Made by a program: the position numbers and the translations under genes. Below, in pieces: positions 7,222 through 16,130 of a DNA stretch of 64,000 bases. Source of the stretch: Catellatospora coxensis. GTDB taxonomy: Bacteria; Actinomycetota; Actinomycetes; Mycobacteriales; Micromonosporaceae. Position 1 is the first letter of the stretch, and the number at the start of each line of letters is the position of its first letter. The DNA is taken from the NCBI RefSeq assembly GCF_016862635.1, contig NZ_BONI01000005.1, forward strand, positions 1 through 64,000, read 5' to 3'. Under the pieces are notes generated by a model. That model ran no database searches. It was given only the letters and a program-made list of their open reading frames with translations, and was not told the origin of the DNA.

Positions 7222-8088
7222 TCAGGCCTCGCAGTTGGTGGGGGTTTCGGTGTTGGCGCAGATGTCGATGCCGGGGCCGGCGTCGGCGGAGTCGGTGCCG
7301 ACGCCGCCGTTGACCAGGTCGGTGAAGGCCAGGTCGCCGGCCGCGGTCAGCTTGTCGTTGCCGGTCTTGGCGTCGGCGTGGACGGTGTCGTCGCCGGGGC
7401 CGGCGTTGATGGTGTCGCGCCAGCCGGTGCCGGCGACCGTGCCGGCCGTGGTGACGGTGTCGAAGTTGCCGTAGATCGTGTCGTTGTCGTCGCCGCCGGA
7501 CAGGTTGTTGCCGGCCGCCTCGACGCCGAGCGCGCCGGCCACGTCGATGGTGAGGTTGCGGGCATCGCCGTAGACGGTGTCCGCGCCGGGGCCGCCGAAG
7601 ACGCCGTCGGCGGCGAACGCCGCGCCGGTGGCCAGCGCGGTCACGGACACGTCGATCGCGTCGCCGTACAGGGTGTCGGCGCCGTCGCCGCCGTACAGGT
7701 AGTCGTTCCAGCCGACGCCGCCGACGACCGTGGGGAACTCGGCCGCGCCGAAGTCGCCGACGACGATGTCGTCGCCCGGCCCGGCGAAAACGGTGTCGTT
7801 GCCGCCGGCCGCGGCCGCGTCGAGCGCGGCGGACTCGCCGTACACGGTGTCGTTGCCCTCACCGGCGCAGATGACGTCGTTGCCGCCGAGGCCGCTGATC
7901 GTGTCGTCGCCGGCCAGCGCCAGGATCACGTCGTCGCCGGGTGTGCCGACGATGACGTCGGCCTCGGCGGTGCCCAGGTGGGTGACCGGCTTCTCGTTGC
8001 ACAGCGCCACGGCGTGCGCGGGGGCCTGCACGGCGGCGAGGCTCAGGGCCGCGACGGCCACGGCGAGGGCGGTGCGCGCGATACGCAT
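7222..8088 (-). CDS. Secreted RTX-like calcium-binding repeat protein
   Basis: A 288-residue precursor with a signal peptide (about 1-28, cut near AHA-VAL). The mature protein is almost wholly made of GGxGxDxhx-type nonapeptides, for example GLGGNDVI and GGPGADTVYG, the repeats that wind into Ca2+-binding beta-rolls in haemolysin-type proteins. No catalytic domain or type I secretion signal is seen, and the signal peptide implies Sec export. A C-terminal cysteine pair (CANTETPTNC) may close a loop. The ATG at 8088 has GGAGG about 7 nt upstream. The role is probably structural or adhesive at the cell surface; no partner gene is adjacent. Confidence 0.85.
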   Translation of the reverse strand: MRIARTALAVAVAALSLAAVQAPAHAVALCNEKPVTHLGTAEADVIVGTPGDDVILALAGDDTISGLGGNDVICAGEGNDTVYGESAALDAAAAGGNDTVFAGPGDDIVVGDFGAAEFPTVVGGVGWNDYLYGGDGADTLYGDAIDVSVTALATGAAFAADGVFGGPGADTVYGDARNLTIDVAGALGVEAAGNNLSGGDDNDTIYGNFDTVTTAGTVAGTGWRDTINAGPGDDTVHADAKTGNDKLTAAGDLAFTDLVNGGVGTDSADAGPGIDICANTETPTNCEA

Positions 8089-8275
8089 GGACGGTGCCTC
8101 CAGGTGTGTGCGGACGTACGCTCCCGGCGCAGTCGGGACACCACCCTGATGGCGGCACACACTGCCCGGGGCAATCCGAGATCAAATGCTATGACCGAAC
8201 AAATGGGGCACCGTGGAACCACGCCGATCATGTCCTTGATCTGCGACTTCGATGCGACCTGGCATGATGCCCGGC

Positions 8276-8746
8276 ATGACCGCCCCTGTCACCCCGGTTC
8301 CCGTCCGTCTCGCCCCCGTCGACGCCGCCAACTGGCGGGCCGTCACCGCGCTCACCGTCGCCGAGTCGCAGTCGGACTGGGTCGCCGCCCCCGCGTACTA
8401 CCTGGCGCTGTGCCACTACGGCGAGGCCGGCTGGCGGCCGCTGGCGGTGCTGGACACCGACGGCGACGTCGTCGGCTTCCTCATGTGGACGGTCGACCCC
8501 GCCGACGGGGCGGCCTGGCTCGGCGGGATCATCATCGACGCGGCGCGGCAGGGCCGCGGGTATGGCAGCGCCGCGGTGCGTGCCGCGATCGCGCTGCTGG
8601 CGGCCGAGCACGCGATCACCGACTTCGCGCTGTCGTACGAGCCGGCCAACACCGCGGCCCGGCGCTGCTACGCGGGCATAGGTTTCGCCGAGACCGGCGA
8701 GGTCGAGGACAGCGAAGTCGTGGCGCGGCTGCACGTCGCGGGCTGA
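8276..8746 (+). CDS. GNAT-family N-acetyltransferase
   Basis: A 156-residue single-domain acetyltransferase. Central strands around VVGFLMWTVD are followed by the acetyl-CoA pyrophosphate loop QGRGYGSAAV, and FALSYEPANTAARRCYAGIGF is the usual C-terminal NxxAxxFY-like segment. The fold transfers acetyl from acetyl-CoA to an amine; sequence resemblance is to spermidine/diamine acetyltransferases but the substrate is uncertain. Several ATGs cluster at the start (8252, 8264, 8267, 8276). The last is preferred because it begins at the first beta-strand region and CATGAT lies 7 nt upstream. Confidence 0.85.
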   Translation: MTAPVTPVPVRLAPVDAANWRAVTALTVAESQSDWVAAPAYYLALCHYGEAGWRPLAVLDTDGDVVGFLMWTVDPADGAAWLGGIIIDAARQGRGYGSAAVRAAIALLAAEHAITDFALSYEPANTAARRCYAGIGFAETGEVEDSEVVARLHVAG

Positions 8747-8773
8747 CGGGCGGCGGCGCCCCGGTCCGGGTGC

Positions 8774-9720
8774 TAGCGTGGCCCGCCATGGCGCACTCGA
8801 TGCCCGCACCGCCCGTCGTCGCCGACGCCGACCTCGACGCCTGGTGCCGGCGCTGGCTCGGTTCCGGGGTCGACCAGACGCTGTTCACCGTCACCCACCT
8901 GTCCGCCGTCGTCGGGGTGCGGCTCAAGGACGACCGTGAGGTGGTGGTGAAGGTGCGCCCGGCCGCGCCCCGGCTGGCCGTGTGCACAGCCGTGCAGCAG
9001 GCGCTGTGGCACGCGGGCTTCCCGTGCCCCCGGCCGCTGCTCGGCCCCGTGCCGTTCGGCGGATACGCGGCCCACGCCGAGGTCCTCGTCCCCGGCGGTG
9101 AGGTCCTGCCCGTCGGCGGCGACGCGGTCGAGCGGTACGCGGCGCTGCTGGCCGACCTGGTCCGGCGCGCGCCCCGGCCGCAGGTGGCGGGCGTGCTCGC
9201 GCCGCATCCGCCGTGGACGGCCTGGGATCACGAGTACGGCGGGGTGTGGCCGCCGCCCGACGACCGCGACGCCGACCTCAACGCCCAGCCCGACAGCGCC
9301 TGGCTCGACGACGTCGCCCACCGGGTCCAGCAGCGGCTGCGCGCCCTGCCGGCCGGTCCGACGGTCATCGGGCACGGCGACTTCTACGCCGAGAACCTGC
9401 GCTGGCGCGACGGGCAGCCGTGGGCGGTCCACGACTGGGACAGCCTGATCAGCGCACCGGAGGCGGTCGTGGTGGGGCTGGCCGCCGCGGTCTGGCCGAT
9501 CGGGGTGGTGCAGCGGCCCGCCACGGTCGCCGAGTCGGCGGCCTTCGTCGAGGCATACCAGCAGGCTTCGGGCCACCGGTGGAGCGCCGAGCAGGTGCAG
9601 GCGAGCTGGGCGGCCGGGCTGTGGGTCGACGCGTTCGACGCGAAGAAGCTGGCTCTGGACGGCACGGTGTGGCTGACCCCCGAGCACGCCGAGCAGCGCC
9701 TGGCCCTGGCCGGGGGCTGA
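8774..9720 (+). CDS. APH/choline-kinase-like phosphotransferase (CDS 8788-9720, with its -10 box)
   Basis: The coding part is 310 residues from the ATG at 8788. It has the protein-kinase-like fold of aminoglycoside phosphotransferases: VVVKVRP carries the ATP-binding lysine, HGDFYAENLRW the catalytic Brenner-type loop, and HDWDS the metal-binding aspartate. Such proteins phosphorylate small hydroxyl compounds or antibiotics; resistance cannot be assumed. TAGCGT at 8774-8779 ends 8 nt before the ATG, predicting a leaderless mRNA. A very long open frame upstream is an overlap artefact of the RTX gene. It is the first of three diverged APH-like genes in the window. Confidence 0.85.
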
Positions 9721-9767
9721 ACCCGCCCCGCCTCGCGACGCCGGCGGGTGTCGGCGATGCTGTGGGT

Positions 9768-10607
9768 GTGGAGTACGTGTCCAGAGTGCCGCGACCGCCG
9801 CTGGACGGGCTGATCGACGACCTCTACTACCTGGCGGGCGCGCCGCCGTACGCCCGGCTGACGCTGCCGCCGATGCCGGGAGCGCTGCTGATCGTCAACC
9901 TCGGGCCGCCGTTCCGCATCCGCGCCGGAGCCGACATCGAGACGGCCGAGTACCCCGACGGCTGCGTGATCACCACGCCCACCCGCGCGTTCGAGTTCGG
10001 CTACCCGCCCCGGACCCGGTCCGTCGGTGCGCACGTCAAGCCGTGGGGGCTGGCGCCGTTCCTGCCGATGCCCGCGGCCGAGCTGTGCGACCGGCCGGTG
10101 ACGGTGGAGCAGGTCTGGGGCCGGCCCGCCGTCGCCGAGCTGCGAGACCGGCTGGCCACGGCGGCCGGGCCGCACGAGATGCTGACGCTGCTCGAGGAGG
10201 AGCTGACGCGGCGGCTGTGCGAGACCGCCGGGCTGGGGCTGGTCCGCCATACGAGCAGCGTCATCGCGGCGGCCGGCGGGGCGGTGGCCATCGGCGACCT
10301 GAGCGCGGCCGCCGGTGTCAGCAGCACTCACCTGGCGCAGCGGTTCAAGGAGCTCGTCGGCGTCACGCCGAAGCGGCTGGCCCGCACCCAGCGCTTCACC
10401 GCCGCCATGCTCGCGATCGACTTCGCCGGACCGATCGACTGGGGCGAGCTCGCCAATGGCGCGGGCTACTTCGACCAGGCCCACTTCGGCCACGAGTTCC
10501 GGGCGTTCACCGGGCTCACACCGACCCGGTACGCCGAGGTCCGGCGGCGGTTCCTGCGCGAACATCCCGGCAGCGCGCTGGACGGCTGGCCGCTGCCGGC
10601 CGATTGA
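9768..10607 (+). CDS. AraC-family transcriptional regulator
   Basis: A 279-residue regulator. The N-terminal 150 residues are a cupin-like sensor of the DUF6597 type seen in actinobacterial AraC proteins, and residues about 165-265 hold two helix-turn-helix motifs. The second ends with the signature GYFDQAHFGHEFRAFTGLTP. The GTG at 9768 begins the conserved region; a longer frame overlaps the preceding kinase gene. The next gene, a DHFR-like protein, follows by about 70 bp in the same direction and has its own Shine-Dalgarno. The effector is unknown. Confidence 0.88.
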   Translation: MEYVSRVPRPPLDGLIDDLYYLAGAPPYARLTLPPMPGALLIVNLGPPFRIRAGADIETAEYPDGCVITTPTRAFEFGYPPRTRSVGAHVKPWGLAPFLPMPAAELCDRPVTVEQVWGRPAVAELRDRLATAAGPHEMLTLLEEELTRRLCETAGLGLVRHTSSVIAAAGGAVAIGDLSAAAGVSSTHLAQRFKELVGVTPKRLARTQRFTAAMLAIDFAGPIDWGELANGAGYFDQAHFGHEFRAFTGLTPTRYAEVRRRFLREHPGSALDGWPLPAD

Positions 10608-10675
10608 TTTCTTACAAGACCCGCAGCTCACGACGCGCTAATTTGAGGGCGACCCCGAAAGCAGAGGAGAGCCCC

Positions 10676-11257
10676 GTGGGCAAGGTGGTCATGTACAGCT
10701 CGGTGTCGGTGGACGGCTTCATCGCCGACGACGACGACCAGCCCGGACCGCTGTTCGACTGGCTGTCCGCCGGTGACGTCCCGCTGGACGACAGCGGCGT
10801 GCTGAAGGTGTCGCAGACGTCCTACGACCACACCCGGCCGTACTGGAACCAGATCGGGGTGACGGTCGCCGGCCGCCACGTCTTCGACATGACCGACGGC
10901 TGGGACGGCAAGCCGCCGGGCGGGATCGACCACGTGGTCGTCGTGACGCACCGGCCCGCGCCCGAGGGCTGGGACCCCGAGGCGCCGTTCCATTTCGTCG
11001 ACGGCGTCGAGGCGGCCATGGCCAAGGCGCAGGAGCTCGCCGGTGACCGCCTGGTCGAGGTCGCCGCGGGCGACGTCGGCGGCCAGGTGCTCGCCGCGGG
11101 CCTGGTCGACGAGGTGCGCATGGACGTCGTGCCCGTCGTGTTCGGGTCCGGCAAGCGCTTCTTCGGGTCGGTCCACGCCCAGCACCTGCTGGAGGATCCC
11201 GACGTGGTGATCCAGGGCGGGCGGGTGCTTCACCTGCGCTACCGGGTACGCCGTTGA
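10676..11257 (+). CDS. Dihydrofolate-reductase-like (RibD C-terminal) protein
   Basis: A 193-residue NADPH-binding reductase-fold protein of the RibD_C family. Typical features are the opening MYSSVSVDGFIAD, the central GRHVFDM strand and turn, and the C-terminal DEVRMDVVPVVFGSGKRFF. Stand-alone members are very common in actinomycetes and rarely characterised; most are not true folate enzymes. The GTG at 10676 has GAGGAGA about 8 nt upstream. Its stop overlaps the TTG start of the following P-loop gene. Confidence 0.88.
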   Translation: MGKVVMYSSVSVDGFIADDDDQPGPLFDWLSAGDVPLDDSGVLKVSQTSYDHTRPYWNQIGVTVAGRHVFDMTDGWDGKPPGGIDHVVVVTHRPAPEGWDPEAPFHFVDGVEAAMAKAQELAGDRLVEVAAGDVGGQVLAAGLVDEVRMDVVPVVFGSGKRFFGSVHAQHLLEDPDVVIQGGRVLHLRYRVRR

Positions 11258-11823
11258 GCGAGCAGGCGCAGCCCACGATCCTGGTCGTGATCAGGGGGAA
11301 CTCCGGTTCGGGCAAGTCGTCGGTCGCGAGGGCGGTGCGGCTGGCGTACGGCCGCGGCTGCGCCCTGGTCGAGCAGGACCACCTGCGCCGCATCATCCTG
11401 CGCGAGCGCGATGACCCCGGCGGCCTGGCCCCGGCGTTCATCGACCACACGGTGCGCTTCCTGCTCGGCAACGGCTACCACGTGGTCCTCGAAGGCATCC
11501 TGCTCGAACGCAAGTACGGGGCGATAGTGCGCGCGCTGCTGGCCGAGCACCGCGGGCCCAGTTCGGTGTTCTACCTCGACATCCCGCTCGAGGAGACGCT
11601 GCGCCGCCACGCCACCCGCCCCCAGGCGACCGAGTTCACCCCCGACCAGATGCGCGGCTGGTACACCGAACGCGACGTGCTCGGCGTCGACGGCGAGCAC
11701 GTCATCGGGCCGGAGTCGGCGTTCGCCGACACCGTCGCGCTGATCGCCGCCCGGTCCGGGCTGGCGTCCGCATCGCCCGGCCCGGACTCCGAACCCGCTG
11801 TGCCACCGGCCCGGCGGCAATAA
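11254..11823 (+). CDS. P-loop kinase (AAA/zeta-toxin-like nucleotide kinase)
   Basis: A 189-residue P-loop NTPase with Walker A GNSGSGKSS (15-23), an acidic strand EQDHLRR, and the lid-like segment HATRPQATEFTPDQMRGWY. The layout resembles small kinases of the chloramphenicol-phosphotransferase/zeta-toxin group, which phosphorylate small molecules. No antitoxin is adjacent, so a toxin role is not supported. The start is a TTG overlapping the preceding stop (TTGA). The C-terminal 20 residues are proline-rich and probably disordered. Confidence 0.82.
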   Translation: MSEQAQPTILVVIRGNSGSGKSSVARAVRLAYGRGCALVEQDHLRRIILRERDDPGGLAPAFIDHTVRFLLGNGYHVVLEGILLERKYGAIVRALLAEHRGPSSVFYLDIPLEETLRRHATRPQATEFTPDQMRGWYTERDVLGVDGEHVIGPESAFADTVALIAARSGLASASPGPDSEPAVPPARRQ

Positions 11824-11856
11824 TGACGTTGCGCCCGGCTGCCCGAGATCAGCAGG

Positions 11857-12792
11857 ATGGCCGCCATGCCGATGCTCGAAGCGACGGTGGCGTCCGCCGT
11901 CGCCGAACTGCTGTCGCTGACCGGCGAGGACGACGAGGACCGCAGGTGGGAGCTGGTCAGCTGGTTGCACGGATACGGTGGCCGCCCGGCGCTGGACGCC
12001 GCCACGCGCCTGTCCGGGCACACGGAGCCGTCGCACCGGCAGGCTGCCGCCGACATCGTCAGTCAGCTCGCCGCTGGGCCGCGCCGGCCGGCAAGCGAGG
12101 GCCCGTACCGTGACGAGGCGCTGGCACTGCTGCTGAGCATGGTCGAGCACGAGCAGGACCCGCAGGTGCTCGGCTCGATCACCACCGGCTTCGGGCACAT
12201 CGGCGACGAGCGGTGCCTGGAACACCTGGCCAGGCTGCACGTTCATCCCGACGCGACGGTCCGCTTCGGGGTCACGTACGCACTGGTCGGGAGGCCGGAG
12301 CCGGAAGCCCTGGACCTGCTGATCACGCTGTCGGCCGACAGCGATCCCGACGTGCGCGACTGGGCCACGTTCGGGCTGGGCCGGCAGACCGAGCAGGACT
12401 TCCCGCGGCTGCGGGACGCGCTGGCCGCCCGGCTGAACGACGACGACCCCGACACGCTCGCCGAAGCCGTCGTCGGCCTGTCGCTGCGCGGCGACACCCG
12501 GGCCATGCCGGCGCTGCTGGCCGCGCTGGAACTCCCGCCCGTGCGCCACGGCGTCGACCTGACCGCCGAGGCGCTGTACGCGATGGCCGCCGCGACGGCC
12601 GACCCCCGGCTGCACCGGCACCTGATCGCCGACCGGGACGCCCGGCTGCGGCGTGCACCGGACGAGGAGGTGCCACCGGAGCGGCATGCGGCCGTGGTCA
12701 TCGAGCGGCTGCTGCGTGCACCGGGCGAACAGCTGCCGGAGGAACTGCTGGCGGCGCTGGCCCGCTATCCCGCCGACGGCGAGCCGGGCTGA
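11857..12792 (+). CDS. HEAT-repeat protein
   Basis: A 311-residue helical-repeat protein. From about residue 85 to 240 it shows HEAT-type helices, for example DPQVLGSITTGFGHIGDERCLEHL and DATVRFGVTYALVGRPEPEALDLL, spaced every 30 or so residues. Such solenoids bind other proteins; no catalytic residues are visible. Start choice among in-frame ATGs at 11857, 11866 and 11872 is uncertain. It ends one base before the stop of the oppositely oriented hemC-like gene. Confidence 0.8.
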   Translation: MAAMPMLEATVASAVAELLSLTGEDDEDRRWELVSWLHGYGGRPALDAATRLSGHTEPSHRQAAADIVSQLAAGPRRPASEGPYRDEALALLLSMVEHEQDPQVLGSITTGFGHIGDERCLEHLARLHVHPDATVRFGVTYALVGRPEPEALDLLITLSADSDPDVRDWATFGLGRQTEQDFPRLRDALAARLNDDDPDTLAEAVVGLSLRGDTRAMPALLAALELPPVRHGVDLTAEALYAMAAATADPRLHRHLIADRDARLRRAPDEEVPPERHAAVVIERLLRAPGEQLPEELLAALARYPADGEPG

Positions 12793-12793
12793 G

Positions 12794-13717
12794 TCAGCGC
12801 AGGTAGGGGTCGAGCAGTTTGCGCGCGCCGAGGGCCAGCAGCTCGTCGGCGGCCTGGCGGCCCAGCGCGGGCGCGGCGGTGCGGTCGCCCGCGACGACGG
12901 TGCTCAGCGTCCGGTCGCCTTCCGGCGCGTACACCGCGGCGCGCAGGGTGACCGTGTCCCGGTCGAGGGTCGCGTGCCCGCTGACGGCGCTGTCGCAGCT
13001 CGCCCCGAACCGGTGCAGCAGTGCCCGCTCGGCCAGGCTCACATCCCGGCTGTCCGGGTCGTCCAACGCCATGACCAGGCTGTACGCCTCACCTGACGTC
13101 CGGGTGGCGACGACGATCGTGCCCGCGCCGACGGCCGGGCCCATCAGCTCGGCGGGCAGCACCTGCGTGATGCGGTGCTCCTGGCCGAGGCGGCGCAGGC
13201 CGCACGCGGCGACCACGATCGCGTCGACGTCGCCGGAGTCCAGGCGAGCGATGCGGCTGTCGACGTTGCCGCGGATCGGCTTGACCCGCAGGTCGGGGCG
13301 GGCCCGCAGCAGCTGCGCCTGGCGGCGTGCCGCGCTGGTGCCGACGACCGCGTCGCGGGCGAGCTGGTCCAGCCGCAGGCCGCCGCGGCTGATCAGCGCG
13401 TCCCAGGGCTCGTCGCGGGGCAGGTAGGCCGCGACGCAGACGCCCTCGGGCAGCGCGACGTCGCCGGGGATGTCCTTGAGGCAGTGCACCGCCAGGTCGA
13501 TGTCCCCGGCCTGCAGCAGCGCGTCGATCTCGCTGGTGAACGCGCCCTTGCCGCCCGCCGTGGCGAGGCTGCCGGTCCAGCGGTCGCCGTGGGTGGACAC
13601 GGGCACGATCCGCACCGCGAGGTCCGCGTGCGCGGACTCCAGCTCGCGGGCGACGTGGCGGGCCTGCGCCAGGGCCATGGTGCTGCCCCGGGTGCCGAGG
13701 CGGACGGTCGTCGTCAC
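12794..13717 (-). CDS. hemC: Hydroxymethylbilane synthase (porphobilinogen deaminase), divergent paralogue
   Basis: A 307-residue member of the porphobilinogen-deaminase family, which joins four porphobilinogens into the tetrapyrrole precursor. Conserved parts include GTRGSTMALAQA, the catalytic Asp (D82 in HCLKDIPGD), RRQ (131-133), PIRGNVDSRIARL, and the cofactor-attaching cysteine (C241 in FGASCDSAV). Departures are notable: HCLKD in place of HSxKD, GTSAARRQ in place of GTSSLRRQ, and PAVGAGTIVVATR where PxxGQGxxxxE is usual. It has no hem neighbours. It may be a second copy beside a normal hem-cluster gene; activity is plausible but unproven. The GTG at 13717 matches the family N-terminus. 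Confidence 0.85.
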   Translation of the reverse strand: MTTTVRLGTRGSTMALAQARHVARELESAHADLAVRIVPVSTHGDRWTGSLATAGGKGAFTSEIDALLQAGDIDLAVHCLKDIPGDVALPEGVCVAAYLPRDEPWDALISRGGLRLDQLARDAVVGTSAARRQAQLLRARPDLRVKPIRGNVDSRIARLDSGDVDAIVVAACGLRRLGQEHRITQVLPAELMGPAVGAGTIVVATRTSGEAYSLVMALDDPDSRDVSLAERALLHRFGASCDSAVSGHATLDRDTVTLRAAVYAPEGDRTLSTVVAGDRTAAPALGRQAADELLALGARKLLDPYLR

Positions 13718-13879
13718 CTGAGGAACCCTACGGCCAGGCGACATGAACAGGCCGTGAAGCGATCCAGGCGTGTCGTGCGGAAGCTTTTCTTCAGGATGAA
13801 CGACGGCATTGACGTACTTCTGCGGGCGTGATCTGATCTCGCGAACCGTTCTCACATTCCACTTCGGAGAGGAAGCTCA

Positions 13880-15130
13880 GTGCTGAGACTTCGCAAGGCG
13901 TTGGCGGGCACCGCGGCCGTCGCGCTCGGCTGGGCCGCGTTCGCCGTCGCCGCCGCCCCTGCCACGGCCGCCCTGCCCACGGCTGCCGTCGCTGTCGGCG
14001 ACAGCTTCATCAGCGGCGAGGGCGCGGGCGCGTACACGTCCGTCGTCGACGTCAACGGGGTCGCCCAGGGCTTCCCCGGCTGGTCGGCGCCGAACCCCAA
14101 CGCCTACTTCTGCCACCGTTCGGCCAACGCGTCGCTGAACAAGGCCGCCCTGTCGGGCATCAACGCCCGGTTCAACCTGGCCTGCTCGGGCGGCCAGCCG
14201 TACGACATCGCCAACGCCTCCAACACCCGCACCAGCGGCCGGCAGGTCGCCGCGCAGCTCGACCAGCTGCGGGCGGTGGCGCAGACCCACGACATCGACC
14301 TGGTGCTGGTCGGCCTCGGCTCCAACAACAGCTCGTTCACCTTCGGCGACGTGGCGACGCTGTGCGCCAACCGGTTCATCGCCGACGCGTGGACCGGCTG
14401 GTGGGAGTTCTGGGCCTACCTCAACGGGCCGGTGCCGCAGGAGCCGTGCACCGACGCCGACCTGGCCAGCGCCGCCGAGGTCGCCGCGGCCACCACGGAG
14501 ACCACCAACGCGCTGCGCCAGCTGATCACGACGCTGAACCAGGTCGACGCCGACGGCCAGCACCGCATCGTGTTCCAGGACTACACGAACCCGCTGCCGA
14601 CCGACGTCTACAGCTCGTTCATCGAGCAGGACGGCCGCGAGGACGACCGGGACAAGTTCCGCGACCTGGGCGCCGAGCGCTACGCCGCGGGCTGCCCGAT
14701 CCACCGCGCCAGCCTCGCCCCCGGCCACCGCTTCTCGGCCAACCTCGGCAACGTCGTGCGCAACTCCCACGCCAACCTGTCCGCCGAGTTCCCCGGCCAG
14801 GACCTGGTCTACCTCAACGTGCAACGGGCCTTCGACGGCGCACGCCTGTGCGAGAACGGCAACAGCCCGACCGGCGCGCTGGCCACCCCGGTGCGCGTGA
14901 TGGACGGCCCGACCGGCACGCACATCACCAGCCTGTCCGGATACGACAAGATCGCCATCCAGCGCATGGCCAACGCCTGCGTGACCTACTTCCAGACCTG
15001 CCAGGAGTCCTGGCACCCGAACGCGGCCGGCCACGCCGTCCTCGGCCAGTGCCTCGCCGCCGCGGCCACCACCGCCAACCGTTCGATCGCCTGCATCCGC
15101 AACGCCAACGGCACCCTCACCTTCCAGTGA
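13880..15130 (+). CDS. Secreted SGNH/GDSL hydrolase
   Basis: A 416-residue precursor with a signal peptide (about 1-31). The block I motif VGDSFISGEGAG gives the nucleophile S42; LVGLGSNNSSF is the block III Asn region; and ESWHPNAAGH supplies the catalytic Asp/His area in modified form (SWHPN). Many cysteines in pairs suggest disulphides. The family hydrolyses esters of lipids or polysaccharide acetyl groups; this longer actinobacterial type has no established substrate. The GTG start has GAGAGGAAG upstream. The gene is monocistronic and followed by a strong hairpin. Confidence 0.85.
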   Translation: MLRLRKALAGTAAVALGWAAFAVAAAPATAALPTAAVAVGDSFISGEGAGAYTSVVDVNGVAQGFPGWSAPNPNAYFCHRSANASLNKAALSGINARFNLACSGGQPYDIANASNTRTSGRQVAAQLDQLRAVAQTHDIDLVLVGLGSNNSSFTFGDVATLCANRFIADAWTGWWEFWAYLNGPVPQEPCTDADLASAAEVAAATTETTNALRQLITTLNQVDADGQHRIVFQDYTNPLPTDVYSSFIEQDGREDDRDKFRDLGAERYAAGCPIHRASLAPGHRFSANLGNVVRNSHANLSAEFPGQDLVYLNVQRAFDGARLCENGNSPTGALATPVRVMDGPTGTHITSLSGYDKIAIQRMANACVTYFQTCQESWHPNAAGHAVLGQCLAAAATTANRSIACIRNANGTLTFQ

Positions 15131-15145
15131 CGACCTGACCAAAGC

Positions 15146-15187
15146 AAGGGCACCTTCACATCGCTCCGCGATGTAGAAGGTGCCCTT
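15146..15187. terminator. AAGGGCACCTTC-type hairpin terminator
   Basis: Arms 15146-15164 and 15168-15187 pair along 19 bp with a single bulged base and a 3-nt loop; CTTAACA follows. It lies between convergent genes and fits a terminator for the hydrolase and possibly for both. Confidence 0.8.
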
Positions 15188-15223
15188 CTTAACACCAGCG
15201 GGACGTGGGCGCAGGTCACAGGC

Positions 15224-16105
15224 TCAGGGAAACAGCCACGCCATCGCGGCGACACCCCGGTCCAGGTAGCCGGCCCGGCCGGTGTCCACGCCGTAGGCCA
15301 GGTCCTCGAAGACACTGCACCGGGCGTAGAAGACCGCACGTTCGGCGAGCGCCTCGGCGCCGGCCGGATACCGGCCCAGCGCCGCCCGCAGCGCCACCGG
15401 GCCGAGATCGCGGTGCAGCAGCCCGAAGTCGTACGCCGGATCCACGAGCGCGGCGTCGCTCCAGTCGATGACCCCGGTGACCGTCCAGCCGGCCGGGTCC
15501 ACGAGCACGTGCTCGATGCCCAGGTCGTTGTGCGAGAACACGAGATCGTGCCCCCGCTCGGGTGGCGGTGAGTCGAAGAACTCCGCCACCGCGCGGCGGT
15601 GCGCCGGCGGGACGTGCTCGGCGACCCCCTCGTGCAGCTCGGCGGCCTCGCGAAGCCACTCGGCGGGCGGCTGGTCGTCGACGTCCACCAGCCCGCTCCA
15701 CCGCTCGACCGGCTGGGCGTGCAGCGCGGCGATCCATTCCCCGAGCGTCGCCGCGATCTCCGCGCCGTGCTCCGAGCAGCCCGGCCCAGACAGCTCGGAC
15801 AGCGGCACGCCGGGCAGCTTGGCGTAGGCCAGGCAGCCCAGCTCAGCGGCGGCGAACACCGGTTCGGGCACGGGCAGCGGACTGACCCGGGCCACCGCCG
15901 ACAGCAGCCGGGCCTCGTGCCCGATCAGCTCCGCCCGCCGCACCGGATCGGGCTCCCTGCTGAACCGCACCACGAGCGCGCCGTCGACCTCGTACGCCAC
16001 GTTCTCCAGGCCCGCGCCCAGCTCGACCACGGCGCCGATCCGACGACCGGGCAGGTGGACGGCCAGCACATCACGGACGTCGGCGATGGAGGGTCGGCTC
16101 GACAT
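15224..16105 (-). CDS. APH-family phosphotransferase, second copy
   Basis: A 293-residue APH/kinase-fold protein. LVVRFSR provides the ATP lysine region; FSHNDLGIEHVLVD is the catalytic loop; GVIDWSDAALVDPAYDFG carries the metal-binding Asp. It resembles the broad phosphotransferase APH group, which includes macrolide and homoserine-type kinases, but the substrate is unknown. The ATG at 16105 is preceded by TAGGGT ending 5 nt before it, suggesting a very short or absent leader. It is in a convergent arrangement with the SGNH hydrolase. Confidence 0.87.
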   Translation of the reverse strand: MSSRPSIADVRDVLAVHLPGRRIGAVVELGAGLENVAYEVDGALVVRFSREPDPVRRAELIGHEARLLSAVARVSPLPVPEPVFAAAELGCLAYAKLPGVPLSELSGPGCSEHGAEIAATLGEWIAALHAQPVERWSGLVDVDDQPPAEWLREAAELHEGVAEHVPPAHRRAVAEFFDSPPPERGHDLVFSHNDLGIEHVLVDPAGWTVTGVIDWSDAALVDPAYDFGLLHRDLGPVALRAALGRYPAGAEALAERAVFYARCSVFEDLAYGVDTGRAGYLDRGVAAMAWLFP

Positions 16106-16130
16106 CCCTCACCCTAACCGCCGGCATCGC

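Noticed and set aside
7378-9720. Very long rightward open frame of about 780 codons covering the RTX gene and the kinase
   Set aside because: The first 1400 bases are the antisense of the RTX-like gene, whose repeats and signal peptide are clear on the other strand. Only the part from 8788 has kinase motifs.
11254-11823. Zeta-type toxin of a toxin-antitoxin pair
   Set aside because: The P-loop and lid fit, but no small antitoxin gene is adjacent and the gene is coupled to a reductase-like gene.
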